Source of the DNA: Acidovorax sp. KKS102
Lineage (GTDB): Bacteria; Pseudomonadota; Gammaproteobacteria; Burkholderiales; Burkholderiaceae_C
NCBI RefSeq assembly: GCF_000302535.1
Contig: NC_018708.1
Coordinates: forward strand, 2,046,001 to 2,110,000
Reading direction: 5' to 3'
DNA: 64,000 bases
In this document: positions 46,626-58,453 of the stretch, piece by piece
Numbering within the stretch: position 1 is the stretch's first letter
Layout: each line of letters starts with the position of its first letter
The notes under the pieces: model-generated
What the model saw: only the letters and a program-made list of their open reading frames with translations
What the model was told of the DNA's origin: nothing
Databases searched by the model: none
Position numbers and translations under genes: made by a program

Positions 46626-48425
46626 ATGAACCAGTTCAAGATTTCCACCCGCCTGGCGGGTTTGCTTGCGGCCCTGTGTCTGCTGGTGCTGCTGGTGGGC
46701 GTGGCGGGGCTGTATGGCATGGGCAATTCCAATGCCGGGCTCAAGTCGGTCTACGACGACCGGGTGGTGCCACTCAAGCAGATCAAGGTGGTGGCGGACA
46801 TGTATGCCGTCAACGTGGTGGACACAGCCCACAAGGTGCGCGACGGCGCGCTGACCCCTGCGCAAGGCCTGCAGTCCGTGGCCGACGCGCGCAAGGCCAT
46901 CGATACCAACTGGAAGGCCTACCTCGCCACGCAGCTGGTGCCGGAGGAAACGCAACTGGTCGAGCGCTTCAAGCCGCTGCAGGCCAAGGCCGATGCGGCG
47001 ACCGACGTGCTGGCGGGGCACTTCAAATCGGGCGATGTGGCGGCGCTGACCGCGTTTGCTGCCAAGGAGATGTACCCCGCCATCGACCCGTTGCAGGCGG
47101 TGCTGGGCCAGCTGATGCAGGTGCAGCTGGACCGTGCCAAGGCCGAGTACGACAGCGCGGCTGCCAGCTACCAGACCATTCGTGCGCTGGCAGTCACGGC
47201 GGTGGTGGCGGGCATCGCGCTGGCGGTGCTGATGGGCGGCGCCATGATCCGGCAGATTTCGCGCGCGCTGGGCGATGCGGTGCAGATCACCGACGCGGTG
47301 GCCCAGGGCGACCTGACCGTGGCGATCCACGCCCGGGGCAAGGACGAGATCGCCCATTTGCTCAGCGGCCTGACCACCATGCGTAACAACCTGGCGCATG
47401 TAGTGTCGGGCGTGCGCAGCAACGCCCAGGGGGTGGCGTCTGCCAGTGCCGAAATCGCCTCGGGCAACAACGACCTGTCGATCCGTACCGAGCAGCAGGC
47501 CAGTGCACTCCAGGAGACCGCTGCGTCGATGGAGGAGCTGAGTTCCACCGTCAAGCAGAACGCCGATAACGCGCGCCAGGCCAACCAGTTGGCGATGAGC
47601 GCATCCACCGTGGCGGGGCAGGGCGGTGATGTGGTGGCCGAGGTGGTGACCACCATGAAGGGCATCAACGACAGCAGCAAGAAGATCGCTGACATCATCT
47701 CGGTCATCGATGACATCGCCTTTCAGACCAACATCCTCGCGCTGAACGCGGCGGTGGAGGCCGCCCGCGCGGGCGAGCAGGGCCGGGGCTTTGCCGTGGT
47801 GGCGGGCGAGGTGCGCAACCTGGCCCAGCGCAGCGCCGAGGCGGCCAAGGAGATCAAGTCGCTCATCACAGCCAGCGTGGAGCGTGTGGAGCAGGGCTCG
47901 CAGCTGGTGGACAAGGCTGGCACCACCATGACCGAGGTGGTGGGCGCCATTCGCCGCGTGACGGACATCATGGGCGAGATCAGCGCCGCCAGCAGCGAGC
48001 AGAGCACCGGCGTGTCGCAGGTGGGTGAGGCCGTGACGCAGATGGACCAGGTCACCCAGCAGAACGCCGCTCTGGTGGAGGAAATGGCGGCGGCCGCCAG
48101 CAGTCTGAGCCATCAGGCGCAGGCCTTGGTGGGGGCGGTGGCCGTGTTCAAGCTCACAGCCGACCAGGCGCGTGCAGCGCAGCCGGGCGGCGGAGCCACC
48201 GGGGCGCAGCGCCCCGTGCCCGCTGCACCTGCAGGCAAGCCTGCATCGACAGGCGCGCCCGTCAGGGAGACTTCTACCCTGCGGTCCACGGCCACGCCCG
48301 CACCTGCTGGCAAAAAAGCGTCCGCTGCTGCAGCAGCGCCTTCCGCAGCCAAATCGGCCAGTGCGCCGCCCAAGTTGGCCCAGCCTGTTGCCGCAGGTGC
48401 GGAGGACGATTGGGAGAGCTTTTGA
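46626..48425 (+). CDS. Methyl-accepting chemotaxis protein (third of four)
   Basis: 599 residues from the ATG at 46626 (AGGAGTGTTGTC site). Starts [17 protein letters not shown] as receptor 2 does. Four-helix-bundle ligand domain between helices at about 10-33 and 185-207, HAMP, then a signalling domain with the usual tip ([20 protein letters not shown]) and tail EDDWESF. Its signalling domain is homologous to receptors 1 and 2 but differs throughout in codon choice, so it was not part of the recent copying. Confidence 0.95.
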   Translation: MNQFKISTRLAGLLAALCLLVLLVGVAGLYGMGNSNAGLKSVYDDRVVPLKQIKVVADMYAVNVVDTAHKVRDGALTPAQGLQSVADARKAIDTNWKAYLATQLVPEETQLVERFKPLQAKADAATDVLAGHFKSGDVAALTAFAAKEMYPAIDPLQAVLGQLMQVQLDRAKAEYDSAAASYQTIRALAVTAVVAGIALAVLMGGAMIRQISRALGDAVQITDAVAQGDLTVAIHARGKDEIAHLLSGLTTMRNNLAHVVSGVRSNAQGVASASAEIASGNNDLSIRTEQQASALQETAASMEELSSTVKQNADNARQANQLAMSASTVAGQGGDVVAEVVTTMKGINDSSKKIADIISVIDDIAFQTNILALNAAVEAARAGEQGRGFAVVAGEVRNLAQRSAEAAKEIKSLITASVERVEQGSQLVDKAGTTMTEVVGAIRRVTDIMGEISAASSEQSTGVSQVGEAVTQMDQVTQQNAALVEEMAAAASSLSHQAQALVGAVAVFKLTADQARAAQPGGGATGAQRPVPAAPAGKPASTGAPVRETSTLRSTATPAPAGKKASAAAAAPSAAKSASAPPKLAQPVAAGAEDDWESF

Positions 48426-48843
48426 TGTGGCGCAGGCAGAGGGGCCGGTTGTAAGGTTTTTGCCCCTTGTTGGGGCATAAACTTCCTCATCAAAGCGGGC
48501 CAACCAAAGCGCCCGCCATTCGAGGCACAGGGACCGCAGGCTGCGCATAGCTCGCCACGGGCGGTGCGTGCGTCTGATTGCGTTTCTTTCCGGGCAATGG
48601 GGCAGGGGTGTCCACCCTTGGCTGCCCCAGCGCGCCACACCACGGGCGCCTTTCCCTCTGCCGTCCCTGCCAATACGTCATAGTTGTAAATTGATAAAAT
48701 CATTTTTATCAAAAACAATGATACAATTGACGCCAATCCAGACCTTGCCACCGTCCTGACCGGCCACCCGTGCATGAGCACCCCCCCCCAGGCGATATGG
48801 CCCAAACGGCTGGCAAAAACCTACAAGTCCCACGAAAGAGTCC
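48426..48843. other. Intergenic stretch before the fourth chemoreceptor
   Basis: 418 bp. It contains a small hairpin (TGCCCC-TTGT-TGGGGCA near 48458) and an AT-rich promoter-like patch from about 48680 to 48735 that stands out from the GC-rich surroundings. No gene seen. Confidence 0.6.
48691..48712. promoter_or_regulatory. AT-rich palindrome upstream of the fourth chemoreceptor
   Basis: TTGATAAAA at 48691-48699 and TTTTATCAA at 48704-48712, a perfect 9-bp inverted repeat with a 4-base spacer. Loosely Fur-box-like in composition; the regulator is unknown. Confidence 0.5.
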
Positions 48844-51009
48844 ATGAACAACCTCAAAATCGGAGCACGCCTGAGCCTGGCCTTTGGCCTCATCCTGTTG
48901 ATCACCGCCGCCATTGCTGCCACCGGTGTCTGGCGACTGGCAGTACTCAAGGAGGCCAGCAGCCGCATTGCCACTGTCGAAATGGAACGCAACGCCCTGG
49001 CGCAGGAGTGGAAGGCGGCCATCGACCTGAACTGGGTGCGGGCGTCGGCGTCGCTCAAGGCCACGGATGCGGGCTACATCCAGTCGCTCACGGCAGACAT
49101 GGCCACCACGTCCCAACGGGCCAGCGAGGCGCAAAAGAAGCTGGAGGCGCTGGTGGATGACCCCACCGAAAAGGCGCTGATGGAGCGTGTGGCGGTGACC
49201 CGCAAGGCCTATGTGGACGCGCGCGCCAAATTGCTGGAGCGCAAGAAGGCGGGCGAAGATGTGTTTGCGCTGGTGGACAGCGACCTCAAGCCGCTGGCCA
49301 CTGCCTACCTGCAATCGCTGGCCGATGTGGCGGACAACACGCACAAGCAGCTCGATGAGTTCGAGGGCGCCATCATCCAGGCCGCAGGCACCAGCCAGTG
49401 GGTGCTGGCGCTGGGGGCGATGGTGTCGGTGGTGCTGGGCGCATTGTTTGCGCTGTGGACCACGCGGTCCATCGTGGGGCCGGTGCAGCGGGCTGTGCAC
49501 GCGGCCGACGAAATCAGCCATGGCAACCTGTCGGTCCACATTCCTGATCTGGGTGAAAGCCGCAATGAGATGGCGCACCTGCTGCGGTCGCTGAACGAGA
49601 TGCAGCAGAACCTGTCGCGCATCGTGGGGCATGTGCGCTCGGGCTCCGAGAACGTGGCCACGGCATCGTCCGAGATCGCCCAGGGCAACAACGACCTGAG
49701 CGCGCGCACCGAGCAGCAGGCCAGCGCACTGCAGGAAACGGCGGCATCCATGGAGCAGCTCAATTCGACCGTGCGCCAGAACGCCGACAACGCCCGGCAG
49801 GCCAACCAGCTCGCGCAAAGTGCGTCCACCGTGGCCGTGCAGGGTGGCGAGGTGGTGAGCCAGGTGGTGGACACCATGAAGGGCATCCACGACAGCAGCA
49901 GCAAGATCGCCGACATCATCGGCGTGATCGATGGCATCGCCTTCCAGACCAACATCCTCGCGCTGAACGCGGCCGTGGAAGCGGCGCGTGCCGGCGAGCA
50001 GGGCCGGGGCTTTGCGGTGGTGGCGTCCGAGGTGCGCAGCCTGGCGGGCCGCTCGGCCGACGCAGCCAAGCAGATCAAGGCCCTGATCAACGACAGCGTG
50101 GAGCGCGTGACTGCGGGCACCACACTGGTCGATCAGGCCGGTGCAACGATGACCGAGGTGGTGGGCGCCATCAAGCGGGTGACGGACCTGATGGGCGAGA
50201 TCAGCGCCGCCAGCTCCGAACAAAGCCAGGGCGTGGCCCAGGTGGGCGAGGCCGTCACGCAGATGGACCAGGTCACCCAGCAGAACGCCGCGCTGGTGGA
50301 AGAAATGGCCGCAGCCGCCAGCAGCCTCAACACCCAGGCGCAGGACCTGGTGAGCACGGTGGCCTTCTTCAAACTGGGCGCCCAGGGGGCGGTGGCAACG
50401 CAGGCGGCCAGCGGCAGCACACAGCGTGCTTCCTTTGCTCCGGCGGGGCGCGTGGGGGGCACACCGGCCTATGCACCGTTGCCGTCCCAGCGCGCCCTTG
50501 GCGCTGCTCCTGCGGGCAACGCGGGCGCAGCGCTGGGCATCAACCTGGATACAGCCATCCAGGCCCATGCCAACTGGCGCGCCAAGCTGCGCACCGCCGT
50601 CACCCAGAAGGAGCGGCTGGATGCGGAGACCGTGGGCCGCGACGACTGCTGCGAACTGGGCCAATGGCTGCACGGCGCGGGCAGCTCGCAATACGGTGGC
50701 AAGCCGTCTTTTGTGAACCTGCTGGGCGCACACCGCCAGTTCCACGAAGAGGCGGGCAAGGTGGCGCGCATGATCAATCAGGGTGCCTATGACCACGCAG
50801 AAAAGCAGTTGGCCAACGACACCGCGTTCTCCCGCGCCTCGCAAAAGGTCGCCACGGCGGTGATCCAGCTGGCGAAGGAGCTCAAGGTGCGCCTGGCGGG
50901 CTCGTCCCAGGCGGCGGCGCCTCGGCCTGCGCAGCCTGTGGCACTGGCCAGTGCGCCGCGCCCCAAGGTCACAAGTGCTGCGGGGGACGATGATTGGGAA
51001 TCGTTCTGA
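48844..51009 (+). CDS. Methyl-accepting chemotaxis protein with C-terminal CZB zinc domain (fourth of four)
   Basis: 721 residues. Ligand domain between helices at about 10-30 and 183-205, HAMP, and the standard signalling tip. Beyond it, at about residues 566-650, sits a chemoreceptor zinc-binding (CZB) domain with the His-Cys-His-His set in [22 protein letters not shown] and [12 protein letters not shown]. It then ends DDDWESF as the others do. CZB domains bind zinc and respond to zinc or hypochlorite in other bacteria. It may be regulated from the AT-rich palindrome upstream. Confidence 0.95.
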   Translation: MNNLKIGARLSLAFGLILLITAAIAATGVWRLAVLKEASSRIATVEMERNALAQEWKAAIDLNWVRASASLKATDAGYIQSLTADMATTSQRASEAQKKLEALVDDPTEKALMERVAVTRKAYVDARAKLLERKKAGEDVFALVDSDLKPLATAYLQSLADVADNTHKQLDEFEGAIIQAAGTSQWVLALGAMVSVVLGALFALWTTRSIVGPVQRAVHAADEISHGNLSVHIPDLGESRNEMAHLLRSLNEMQQNLSRIVGHVRSGSENVATASSEIAQGNNDLSARTEQQASALQETAASMEQLNSTVRQNADNARQANQLAQSASTVAVQGGEVVSQVVDTMKGIHDSSSKIADIIGVIDGIAFQTNILALNAAVEAARAGEQGRGFAVVASEVRSLAGRSADAAKQIKALINDSVERVTAGTTLVDQAGATMTEVVGAIKRVTDLMGEISAASSEQSQGVAQVGEAVTQMDQVTQQNAALVEEMAAAASSLNTQAQDLVSTVAFFKLGAQGAVATQAASGSTQRASFAPAGRVGGTPAYAPLPSQRALGAAPAGNAGAALGINLDTAIQAHANWRAKLRTAVTQKERLDAETVGRDDCCELGQWLHGAGSSQYGGKPSFVNLLGAHRQFHEEAGKVARMINQGAYDHAEKQLANDTAFSRASQKVATAVIQLAKELKVRLAGSSQAAAPRPAQPVALASAPRPKVTSAAGDDDWESF

Positions 51010-51024
51010 GCCGTCGAGCCGCGC

Positions 51025-51053
51025 CGCCCCTTGCACTACGCGGGCAAGGGGCG
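51025..51053. terminator. Hairpin between convergent fourth chemoreceptor and FemAB-like gene
   Basis: CGCCCCTTGC / GCAAGGGGCG with a 9-base loop. No T-tract on either strand, so a weak terminator at best. Confidence 0.45.
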
Positions 51054-51078
51054 TGTGGCGAAGCCTTTGCACAGGTTC

Positions 51079-52353
51079 TTACGGCGCTTGCTTGAACGGC
51101 AGGCGCTGGTGCAGGGACTCCAGGTAGTTCTCCACCCCGGCCCCTTCTCGGTCCAGAAAACGCTGTACCGCCTCTGCAAACGCGGGGTGCGCCAGCCAGT
51201 GCGCGCTGGTGGCCTGCACGGGCAGCAGGGCGCGGGCCATCTTGTGTTCGCCCTGGGCGCCTCCCTCAAACCGCACGGCGCCGTGGGCGATGCACCACTG
51301 CAGCGGCTGGTAGTAGCAAGCCTCGAAATGCAGGCAGTCCACACGCTCCAGGGCCCCCCAGTAGCGGCCGTAGGCCACCAGTCCGGAGCTTGGTTCATAG
51401 CCTGATTCAGAGCCTGAATCAGAGTCATTTGGGCCTGTAGCGCAAGATTCATATGCGCCGATAGCTATCAAACTGCTAGCAATAGGCCGCCCATCCCGCT
51501 CTCCCACAAACAGTAGCCAGGCGTCGGGCATGTGCGCGGCCATGCGGGCAAAGAAGTCGCGGGTGAGGTAGGGCGGGTTGCCGTGCTCCAGGTAGGTGCG
51601 CTCGTAGCAGCGGTAGAAAAAGTCCCAGTCTGCAGTGCTGATGCCAGCCCCGCGCGACCAGCGGAAGGTCACCCCTGCATCGGCCACGCGGCGGCGCTCC
51701 TGGCGGATCTTTTTGCGCTTGTCCTGCGACAGGCTGGCCAGGAAGTGGTCAAAGTCCCGGTAGCGCGGGGGCTGCCCAGCCGTGGCCGCCTCCCCTTGCG
51801 CAGCAGCCAGCGTGGGTGGCTCGTTCTTCCAATGAAATTGCACGGTGTGCCGCAGCATCAGGTCTTGCTGCACGCTGGTCTGCACATCGTCATCGCTGGC
51901 AAACAGCACGTGCACAGATGACACGTTCTCTTGCTCGCACCACTGGCACACCGCCTGCACCAGCAGGGCCCGTGTGGCAGCATCGCGCGCCAGCAGGCGG
52001 CTGCCGGGCACAGGGGTGAAGGGCACGGCGATGACGGCCTTGGGGTAGTAGGGCACGCCATGCTGCTCATAGGCGCTGGCCCAGGCCCAGTCGAAGACGT
52101 ATTCGCCATACGAATGGCTCTTGAGGTACAGCGGGCACGCGGCCACCAGGGTGTCGCCTTGCCACAGCGTCATGAAGCGGGGCGTCCATCCGGTGCGGGG
52201 CGTAGCGCTGCCGCTGCTTTCCAGCGCCGCCAGGTATTCATGCCGCATGAAGGGCGTGGGGTGGCTTTGCTGCGCCAGCAGGCGGTTCCAGGCCGCAGCA
52301 TCCACGTCCAGCGCGGAGGGGAGCACGCGGGCGATAATGTCAGCTTCAGCCAT
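51079..52353 (-). CDS. FemAB-like GNAT-fold protein (PF04339)
   Basis: 424 residues from the ATG at 52353 (MAEADIIARVLPSALDV). Family landmarks: PFMRHEYLAALESSG, CPLYLKSHSYGEYVFDWAWA, DKRKKIRQERRRV, FYRCYERTYLEHGNPPYL and LHFEACYYQPLQW. The family belongs to peptidoglycan-related acyl/aminoacyl transferases by fold, but its reaction is unknown. About 29 residues (roughly 288-316, GAYESCATGPNDSDSGSESG) are extra relative to relatives and derive from a dispersed repeat copy and a small inverted repeat. It is divergent from nadE by 80 bp. Confidence 0.9.
   Translation of the reverse strand: MAEADIIARVLPSALDVDAAAWNRLLAQQSHPTPFMRHEYLAALESSGSATPRTGWTPRFMTLWQGDTLVAACPLYLKSHSYGEYVFDWAWASAYEQHGVPYYPKAVIAVPFTPVPGSRLLARDAATRALLVQAVCQWCEQENVSSVHVLFASDDDVQTSVQQDLMLRHTVQFHWKNEPPTLAAAQGEAATAGQPPRYRDFDHFLASLSQDKRKKIRQERRRVADAGVTFRWSRGAGISTADWDFFYRCYERTYLEHGNPPYLTRDFFARMAAHMPDAWLLFVGERDGRPIASSLIAIGAYESCATGPNDSDSGSESGYEPSSGLVAYGRYWGALERVDCLHFEACYYQPLQWCIAHGAVRFEGGAQGEHKMARALLPVQATSAHWLAHPAFAEAVQRFLDREGAGVENYLESLHQRLPFKQAP
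51430..51485. repeat. Dispersed repeat copy inside the FemAB-like gene
   Basis: CCTGTAGCGCAAGATTCATA, TGCGCCGATAGCTATCAAAC and TGCTAGCAAT. Beside it is CTGATTCAG-AGC-CTGAATCAG (51402-51422), a separate small hairpin. Confidence 0.75.
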
Positions 52354-52433
52354 GCAGGCCCCTGTGATGCTCCCTTGATGGCGGGCCTGCAACGGCGGTA
52401 TCCAACCCGGCCGCAGGGGCCGATTCCAGTTCC

Positions 52434-54483
<2,050 letters not shown>

Positions 54484-54633
54484 GGTGGTCACCCTCTGAG
54501 CCGCTTGGCGCGTTCCGCCTTCTCATAGGGCTGCGCCACCGGGGAAGAGGGCATCGCCGGTACAGCCGTGCCGCCCATGAGCTGCGTTTGCTGGCGTCGG
54601 GCGCGCCAGCACAAGCCAGCGCCTGTCGGGCAG

Positions 54634-55227
54634 TCAGATCACTGAGCGCAGCGGGATCTGGCGGGCATTGGTGCCGGCCTGTTCCACCAGGGATTGCAGC
54701 AGCTCGCTGGCGTCACTGCCAGAGTGCAGCAGGCCCATCTGCCACTCGCCCATGAAGCCACTGGCCACGCTGGTCTGCAGAAAACCCAGCAGGCCGTCGT
54801 AGTAGCCCGCCACGTTCAGCAGGCCCAGCGGCTTGTCGTGGTAGCCCAGCTGGCGCCAGGTCCACACCTCAAACAGTTCTTCAAACGTGCCAATGCCCCC
54901 GGGCAGGGCGAGAAAGGCATCGCTGCGCTCGGCCATCATGGCCTTGCGCTCGTGCATGGTCTGCACGATGTGCAACTCGTCGCACTGTCGGTTGGCCAGT
55001 TCCTTGTCCACCAGCGCCTGCGGGATCACACCCACCACCCGGCCACCCGCCAGCCGCGTGGCTTCGGCCACGGTGCCCATCAGGCCGCTGCGACCGCCGC
55101 CGTATACCAGTTGCCCGTGGTGCGCACCAATCCACTGGCCCACCGCTTGCGCAACCTGGGTATAGGCCGGGTTGTCACCGGGGCGCGAGCCGCAGTACAC
55201 GCACACAGAAAAAGCGGGTTCAGCCAT
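54634..55227 (-). CDS. LOG-family nucleotide phosphoribohydrolase
   Basis: 197 residues from the ATG at 55227. VCVYCGSRPGDNP, YGGGRSGLMG and PGGIGTFEELFEVWTW are the LOG signatures, PGGxGT-xx-E being catalytic. The family cleaves ribose phosphate from cytokinin-type or ordinary nucleoside monophosphates; older annotations call it lysine decarboxylase in error. Its start lies 8 bp inside the upstream dgkA gene, so the two are translationally coupled. Confidence 0.93.
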   Translation of the reverse strand: MAEPAFSVCVYCGSRPGDNPAYTQVAQAVGQWIGAHHGQLVYGGGRSGLMGTVAEATRLAGGRVVGVIPQALVDKELANRQCDELHIVQTMHERKAMMAERSDAFLALPGGIGTFEELFEVWTWRQLGYHDKPLGLLNVAGYYDGLLGFLQTSVASGFMGEWQMGLLHSGSDASELLQSLVEQAGTNARQIPLRSVI

Positions 55228-55630
55228 GGAAAAACCTCTGAAATAACGCGGCGGCCCAGATGCCGATGCACAGCAGCAAAGCCAGCAAAACTGCCGCACT
55301 GCCCATGTCCTTGGCACGCTTGGACAGGTCATGCCACTCGGGCCCGATGCGGTCGATGGCGGTTTCGATGCCAGTGTTGAGCAGTTCCACAATCATCACG
55401 ATGACCACGGAGCCCGCCAGCAGGGCCACTTCGACCCAGCTGCGGCCCAGCCAGAGCGACAGGGGCAGCAGCACCATGGCGCCGATGGCCTCCTGGCGGA
55501 AGGCTTTCTCGTTCCAGCCGGCCCGCAGCCCTTCCAGGGAATAGCCTGCCGCATGCCAGATGCGGTTGAGGCCCGTGCGGGCCTTCTGGGGGTTGGCAGG
55601 GGCCGCCGATGGGGGGGGAGAGGGTTGCAT
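55220..55630 (-). CDS. dgkA: Diacylglycerol kinase
   Basis: 136 residues. Three membrane helices and the family core RIWHAAGYSLEGLRAGWNEKAFRQE, then VELLNTGIETAIDRIG with RAKDMGSAAVLLA. The trimeric inner-membrane enzyme phosphorylates diacylglycerol to phosphatidic acid, recycling lipid from membrane-derived oligosaccharide or lipid A modification. It follows the RDD gene by 4 bp and overlaps the LOG gene by 8 bp. Confidence 0.95.
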   Translation of the reverse strand: MQPSPPPSAAPANPQKARTGLNRIWHAAGYSLEGLRAGWNEKAFRQEAIGAMVLLPLSLWLGRSWVEVALLAGSVVIVMIVELLNTGIETAIDRIGPEWHDLSKRAKDMGSAAVLLALLLCIGIWAAALFQRFFHG

Positions 55631-55634
55631 GCGC

Positions 55635-56189
55635 TTATTTTTTGGGGATTTCGTAGTGCACCAGACGCGTGCCGGCCAATGCGTCGTGCCAGAACTGCCG
55701 AGTGGGGTGGAAGCGGCTGAGCAGCGCCCAGACGGCCACCCAGCCCAGCACGATCACCGCAGACTCACCGCCCGACAGGGAGAACGGTGCAATCGCCGCC
55801 AAAGGAGGCAAAAACCACAGCCAGCTCAAGACATAGCGCAGCAAGGCACGCGGCTGGCTGATGGGTTGACCGGCGGTGCCGACCACGCGGATGTGCCAGG
55901 TTTTCTGCGCCAGGGTCTGCCCTTTGGCCCAGAACCAGGTGAAATAAATGCCGAACACCACGAACAGAAAGGCCTGCAGCGCATGCCGGTTGTCCATCGC
56001 GTTCCGGGTCTGGCTCAATGTGCCGAACAGGTAGCCCGCAATGAAGACCACACCGAACATGAGCATGCCTTCATACAGCCAGCAAGCCATGCGCCGCCAC
56101 AGATTGGGCGTGGGGGCGCCAGCGAGGGTGGTGCCGAAGGAGGCGGGGGCCGCCGTTTGCGGCGTGAGGGGAGGGGGAGAAACGGACAT
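55635..56189 (-). CDS. RDD-family membrane protein
   Basis: 184 residues. Three membrane segments, the N-terminal LWRRMACWLYEGMLMFGVVF with the RDD-type Arg-Arg and acidic residue, AKGQTLAQKTWHIRVVG, and RQFWHDALAGTRLV. RDD proteins may be transporters; some are Na+/H+ antiporters. The gene lies in the sigma-factor run, between DUF3106 and dgkA, and is a regular member of that neighbourhood. Confidence 0.92.
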   Translation of the reverse strand: MSVSPPPLTPQTAAPASFGTTLAGAPTPNLWRRMACWLYEGMLMFGVVFIAGYLFGTLSQTRNAMDNRHALQAFLFVVFGIYFTWFWAKGQTLAQKTWHIRVVGTAGQPISQPRALLRYVLSWLWFLPPLAAIAPFSLSGGESAVIVLGWVAVWALLSRFHPTRQFWHDALAGTRLVHYEIPKK

Positions 56190-56228
56190 TCCAGGTCAGG
56201 CCCGTCGGGCCAGGGGCAGGTTGCAAAC

Positions 56229-57119
56229 CTACTGAGGATACAGGCCGGAGGTGTCAGGGGTCACCGGGGGAGGCGTTGGCGAGCTGGAGCCTTCCGCGCC
56301 GCTGCTACCCAGAGGGGGGAGCGCAGCAGGCACCGCGCTGGGGATCGCCACGGGGGCCGTTTCCACCCCGGCTGTGGAGGCCGCTGGCGCTGGGGATGCC
56401 GGGGCAGCAACGGTTGCTGGCGCAGGTACGGGCGCTGCAACGCGGGGCGAATGGTCTACGACCGGTGGAATCTTGGGCGCGTTCGGCCGATCCGGGCTGG
56501 CCTGGGTGGCCGCTGGCACCTGCACCAGCTTCTTGGGAGACACCGGGCGCAGGGCGGGAGCGGCACCATGCGGGTTGGGGGCTGCCTTGGAGGCCAGGGC
56601 CTTGCGTTCTTCGTCCGACAGTGCCTGGTAGGCCTCCCACTGGGCCCGCTTGTCATCGCCGGCCAGGCGTTTGGTGACGGCGTAGTTCAGGCGCGCCTGG
56701 TTGCGTTGCTGGGCGCTCAGGCTCGCCCAGTCGGTGATGCGGTCATGGAACTTGCGCTGTTCCTCTTCCGAAAGGTTGGGGTAATTGGTGGCCAGATCGA
56801 GCCAGCGGCGTTTTTGGGCTTCGCTGATCAGTGCCCACCGTTCTGCCAGCGGATACAGCGCCAGCTTTTGTGCCGTGTTGAGCGTGCCCCAGCCCGGTCC
56901 CGATTCGGTGGCGGGGGGCATGTTGACGGCAGACAAGTCCGCACGGGCATTGTTGGGGCGGGCCACGGCAGCCTCGGCGCCCGCCTGCAGCACGGTGCTC
57001 GGAGCCATGCGCATCTGCACCCATGCCTGCCAGCCACCCGCGGTGAGGGCGCCCAGAAGCGCCAATGCCAGCACAAAGGCTGGCAGCGTGGAGGGGGCTT
57101 CGGTGGGGCTTGGGTGCAT
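56229..57119 (-). CDS. DUF3106-domain protein
   Basis: 296 residues. One N-terminal membrane helix (TLPAFVLALALLGALTAGGW), then the DUF3106 core with repeated W-x-x-L modules: WGTLNTAQKLALYPLAERWA, AQKRRWLDLATNYPNLSEEE, KFHDRITDWASLSAQQR. The last 120 residues are Pro/Ala-rich and probably disordered. Unknown role; membrane-anchored, exposed to the periplasm. It sits third in the sigma-factor operon. Confidence 0.88.
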   Translation of the reverse strand: MHPSPTEAPSTLPAFVLALALLGALTAGGWQAWVQMRMAPSTVLQAGAEAAVARPNNARADLSAVNMPPATESGPGWGTLNTAQKLALYPLAERWALISEAQKRRWLDLATNYPNLSEEEQRKFHDRITDWASLSAQQRNQARLNYAVTKRLAGDDKRAQWEAYQALSDEERKALASKAAPNPHGAAPALRPVSPKKLVQVPAATQASPDRPNAPKIPPVVDHSPRVAAPVPAPATVAAPASPAPAASTAGVETAPVAIPSAVPAALPPLGSSGAEGSSSPTPPPVTPDTSGLYPQ

Positions 57120-57138
57120 GCAGTCCAGAGTCAGGCAG

Positions 57139-57594
57139 TCAGTTCGACTGCGCGGAAGTCTTGAGGAATTGTACGAAGCCTGGGTCCGAGTAGGCGGCAG
57201 GTGGCAGGTCGTCGGTCAGCAACGCGGCATCGACTTCGGCCACGTCATTGGCGGCGCGTTCGTCCTGGGCAATGTTGATGACCACCAGGCCCACCACCAA
57301 GGCCAGCAGCGGAACAGCCGAAACCAGGGCATTCCACCAGCCGCCGCCTTCGCCGCCACGCCCCAGGGTGGCGGTGCTGCCTGCGTTGACCACTACGGCA
57401 GCCGGCGCCGTACGGCGCACCGGCACGGTGACCTTGCGTTTGGCCAGGGCCTGCATGCGCGAGGCACGCAGTCGCTCAGAAATGTCGTAGGGCAGCGCCT
57501 CGGTCCCGCTGGACAGTCGGGCCGTGACGCGCAGCGCGAAGCGCTCTGCGGCTGCTTCAGCTTGGGTCGATGGTGTCTGTGCAGTGTTCTTCAT
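57139..57594 (-). CDS. DUF3619-domain membrane protein, possible anti-sigma factor
   Basis: 151 residues. A cytosolic N-terminal part (AERFALRVTARLSSGTEALP, RLRASRMQALAKRKV), one membrane helix (VSAVPLLALVVGLVVINIAQ) and a short acidic periplasmic end. The topology and its 4-bp overlap with the sigma factor (ATGA at 57591-57594) are what an anti-sigma factor shows; that role is inference, since the family itself is uncharacterised. Confidence 0.87.
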   Translation of the reverse strand: MKNTAQTPSTQAEAAAERFALRVTARLSSGTEALPYDISERLRASRMQALAKRKVTVPVRRTAPAAVVVNAGSTATLGRGGEGGGWWNALVSAVPLLALVVGLVVINIAQDERAANDVAEVDAALLTDDLPPAAYSDPGFVQFLKTSAQSN

Positions 57595-58160
57595 GGCTCG
57601 ATTCCTTTGGCCTTCAGTGCCTTGCTGAGGGTTTGTATGGCGCGAAAGCAGTGGGTTTTGACACTGCCTTCAGAGCAGCCCATGGCGGCGGCTGTCTCTG
57701 CGACGTCCATTTCCTCCCAGTAACGCATCAGGAACGCTTCCCGTTGACGTGGCGGCAATTCGGCAATTTCTTCCTCAATGCCCTGGAATATCTGGGCGCG
57801 GCGGGTCAGGTCTTCCGCGCTTTCGGCCTTGTCCCCGTCCTCTGTCCCTGAATACGCTTCGAGTAGATCAAAATCCGTGCCATCTTCGCCTGGGCCCTCG
57901 AAGTCGCTCATGCTCGAAAACAGTGCATTGCGCGTCTTCTGGCGCCGGAACCAGTCCAGGGTGCAGTTGGAAAGAATCCGCTGGAACAGCATGGGCAATT
58001 CGCTTGCCGGCTTGTCGCCGTAGTGCTCTGCCAGCTTGAGCATGCTGTCTTGCACAATGTCCAGCGCCGCTTCCTCGTTGCGAACGTGGTAGACCGAGCG
58101 CTTGAATGCGCGCTTTTCTACGCTTTTGAGGAAATCGGAGAGTTCTTGTTCGGTTGCCAA
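57591..58160 (-). CDS. ECF-type RNA polymerase sigma factor
   Basis: 189 residues. Sigma region 2 (NEEAALDIVQDSMLKLAEHY, LFQRILSNCTLDWFRRQK) and region 4 (LPPRQREAFLMRYWEEMDVA, AAAMGCSEGSVKTHCFRAIQ) are clear, with an acidic linker (EDGTDFDLLEAYSGTEDGD). It directs RNA polymerase to a small regulon. First gene of a minus-strand run with DUF3619, DUF3106, RDD, dgkA and LOG, and divergent from ilvI across 293 bp. Confidence 0.94.
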   Translation of the reverse strand: MATEQELSDFLKSVEKRAFKRSVYHVRNEEAALDIVQDSMLKLAEHYGDKPASELPMLFQRILSNCTLDWFRRQKTRNALFSSMSDFEGPGEDGTDFDLLEAYSGTEDGDKAESAEDLTRRAQIFQGIEEEIAELPPRQREAFLMRYWEEMDVAETAAAMGCSEGSVKTHCFRAIQTLSKALKAKGIEP

Positions 58161-58453
58161 GACGGGTCAGCCCGGGAGGAGATCGACGCAAAAGTCTGCA
58201 GTTTTGCAACCGCATGGCGCCTTAAAGCCCCTGATTATCGCACCCGCCGGAGTTTTTTTCGGCGGCGCTGCATTTTGTGTGTGTTGCAGTGCGATAATTG
58301 GCGTTGCAATTCAAAAGGCAAACGGGTCACGGTCCGGCGCGGCAATCATCCCGCCCATGTCCTTGGCCTCAAGTCCCAAGCTGGCTTCACAAGAGCGCGT
58401 GCGAGGGGCACCCAAGGTTTTTCGTCAGAGAAATTCACAAAGGTTGATCGATC

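Noticed and set aside
58161..58453. Leader peptide or attenuator upstream of ilvI
   Set aside because: Frames here lack runs of Leu, Val or Ile codons and no terminator hairpin precedes the start.
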